A stretch of 64,000 nt of DNA from SFDP01 sp051653625 (lineage in GTDB: Bacteria; Bacillota; Clostridia; Lachnospirales; Lachnospiraceae): positions 5,286-69,285 of the forward strand of contig JBOFWM010000125.1 in assembly GCA_051653625.1 (NCBI GenBank), written 5' to 3'. Below, in pieces: positions 63,274 to 64,000 of the stretch. The notes under the pieces are model-generated. The model saw only the letters and a list, made by a program, of their open reading frames with translations, was not told where the DNA came from and ran no database searches. The position numbers were made by a program, and so were the translations under genes. Position 1 is the stretch's first letter. Every line of letters begins with the position of its first letter.

Positions 63274-64000
63274 ATGCTGATTAACGATATATTAAAAGAA
63301 GCTAATGATGCTTTGGCAAGTGATGTTCATATTACGGTAGGTATTGTTCCTAGAATGAGAGTATTTGGAACCATGATATCTATGAATCAAGAACGTATTA
63401 CAAAAAGTGATACGGAAGATATGGCATTTAAAATGATGACAGAAAAGCAAAAAAAGCACTTGGAAAAATATGGTGAAATAGATATTGCGTATTCAATTCC
63501 AAATGTTGGAAGATATCGTGTTAATATTTTTAAACAAAGAGGAACCATTACATTATCTTTAAGATTAGTAGGAACTAAGATACCAGACATTACAAAACTT
63601 GGAATTCCTAAATCTGTAATGGACTTATATTCGAAAAAGAAAGGTCTTGTTTTAGTAACTGGACCGACAGGTTCTGGAAAGTCAACAACAATTGCTTCTA
63701 TTATTGATTATATGAATCATCATAGAGCAGGACATATCATCACGTTAGAAGACCCAATTGAATATTTGCATTGTCATGAGCAATGTATTATAAATCAAAG
63801 AGAAATTGGGATTGATACATTAAGCTATCAAAATGGATTGCATGCAGCACTTCGTGAAGATCCTGATGTGATTTTTGTTGGTGAATTACGTGACTATGAA
63901 ACCATTAGTCTTGCAATAACAGCTGCTGAAACAGGACATTTAGTGTTATCAACAATGCATACAACAAGTGTAGAACATACGATTGAACGTATGATTGATT
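63274..64000 (+). CDS. pilT: Type IV pilus retraction ATPase PilT (3' truncated by window end)
   Basis: 242 residues are visible, open to the last base. N-terminal LINDILKEANDALASDVHI (the PilT PAS-like domain), VGRYRVNIFKQRGTITLSLR, Walker A VLVTGPTGSGKSTT (about 126-138), Asp box LEDPIEYLH, HAALREDPDVIFVGELRDYETI (Walker B region) and the His box TGHLVLSTMHTTS. PilT disassembles type IV pili for twitching motility. AAGGAGA precedes the ATG at 63274, 30 bases after sigK; other pilus genes, if present, lie outside the window. Confidence 0.92.
   Translation, partial: MLINDILKEANDALASDVHITVGIVPRMRVFGTMISMNQERITKSDTEDMAFKMMTEKQKKHLEKYGEIDIAYSIPNVGRYRVNIFKQRGTITLSLRLVGTKIPDITKLGIPKSVMDLYSKKKGLVLVTGPTGSGKSTTIASIIDYMNHHRAGHIITLEDPIEYLHCHEQCIINQREIGIDTLSYQNGLHAALREDPDVIFVGELRDYETISLAITAAETGHLVLSTMHTTSVEHTIERMID

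Overview
The window is AT-rich, strongly coding DNA with Firmicutes-type AGGAGG ribosome sites, TTGACA/TATAAT-type promoters and many hairpin-plus-T-run terminators. The genes point to an endospore-forming anaerobe of the Lachnospiraceae type (Clostridia): gpr, spoIIP, sigK, a SpoIID-like protein, split transketolase, single-chain purL, an Fe-S type PurF, and a four-gene DUF5717/DUF5716 cassette that I associate with Lachnospiraceae. No phage, insertion sequence, CRISPR array, tRNA or rRNA was seen, and no gene-free stretch exceeds 300 bases. Most genes are on the + strand and sit in short operons.

Layout. 1-1170: the 3' part of a Tet(M)-like translation factor fused to a YacP/Rae1 nuclease domain. 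1195-2391 (-): a membrane-anchored trigger-factor-like foldase. 2665-4458: split transketolase. 4575-13496: a run of beta-CASP hydrolase, thyA, folA, ilvE, sbcD, sbcC and a PrsA-like lipoprotein. A perfect CIRCE operator overlaps the end of that run and precedes htpG (13580-15637). 15673-16920 (-): a SpoIID-like protein. 17050-24045: the uncharacterised four-gene cassette (alpha-solenoid giant, actin/Hsp70-like protein, TPR protein, membrane coiled-coil protein). 24153-26537: a polar amino-acid ABC transporter. 26623-31731: purC, purF, purB and purA. 31798-34621: a LysR regulator, a HAD phosphatase and metY. 34727-40009: a SEC-C protein, hflX, a 753-residue cNMP-domain protein, a small DUF6508-like protein and a TetR regulator. 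40090-48304: purL, carA and carB. 48464-53498: queH, argS, pepD and an AI-2E family permease. 53547-64000: rpsT, gpr, spoIIP, an ECF transporter, lepA, hemW, sigK and the start of pilT.

Functionally the window combines nucleotide supply (purC, F, B, A and L; carAB; thyA; folA), translation and ribosome quality (the RPP-Rae1 fusion, hflX, lepA, argS, rpsT, queH), protein folding (htpG, the PrsA-like and trigger-factor-like proteins) and sporulation (gpr, spoIIP, sigK, SpoIID-like). The best candidates for under-described biology are the ribosome-protection-factor/A-site-nuclease fusion at the left edge and the DUF5717/DUF5716 cassette. Regulatory features worth checking are a CIRCE site at htpG, a sigK without pro-sequence behind a sigma-E-like promoter, a structured rpsT leader with a TTG start, competing hairpins between purC and purF, and strong hairpins placed inside transporter operons.
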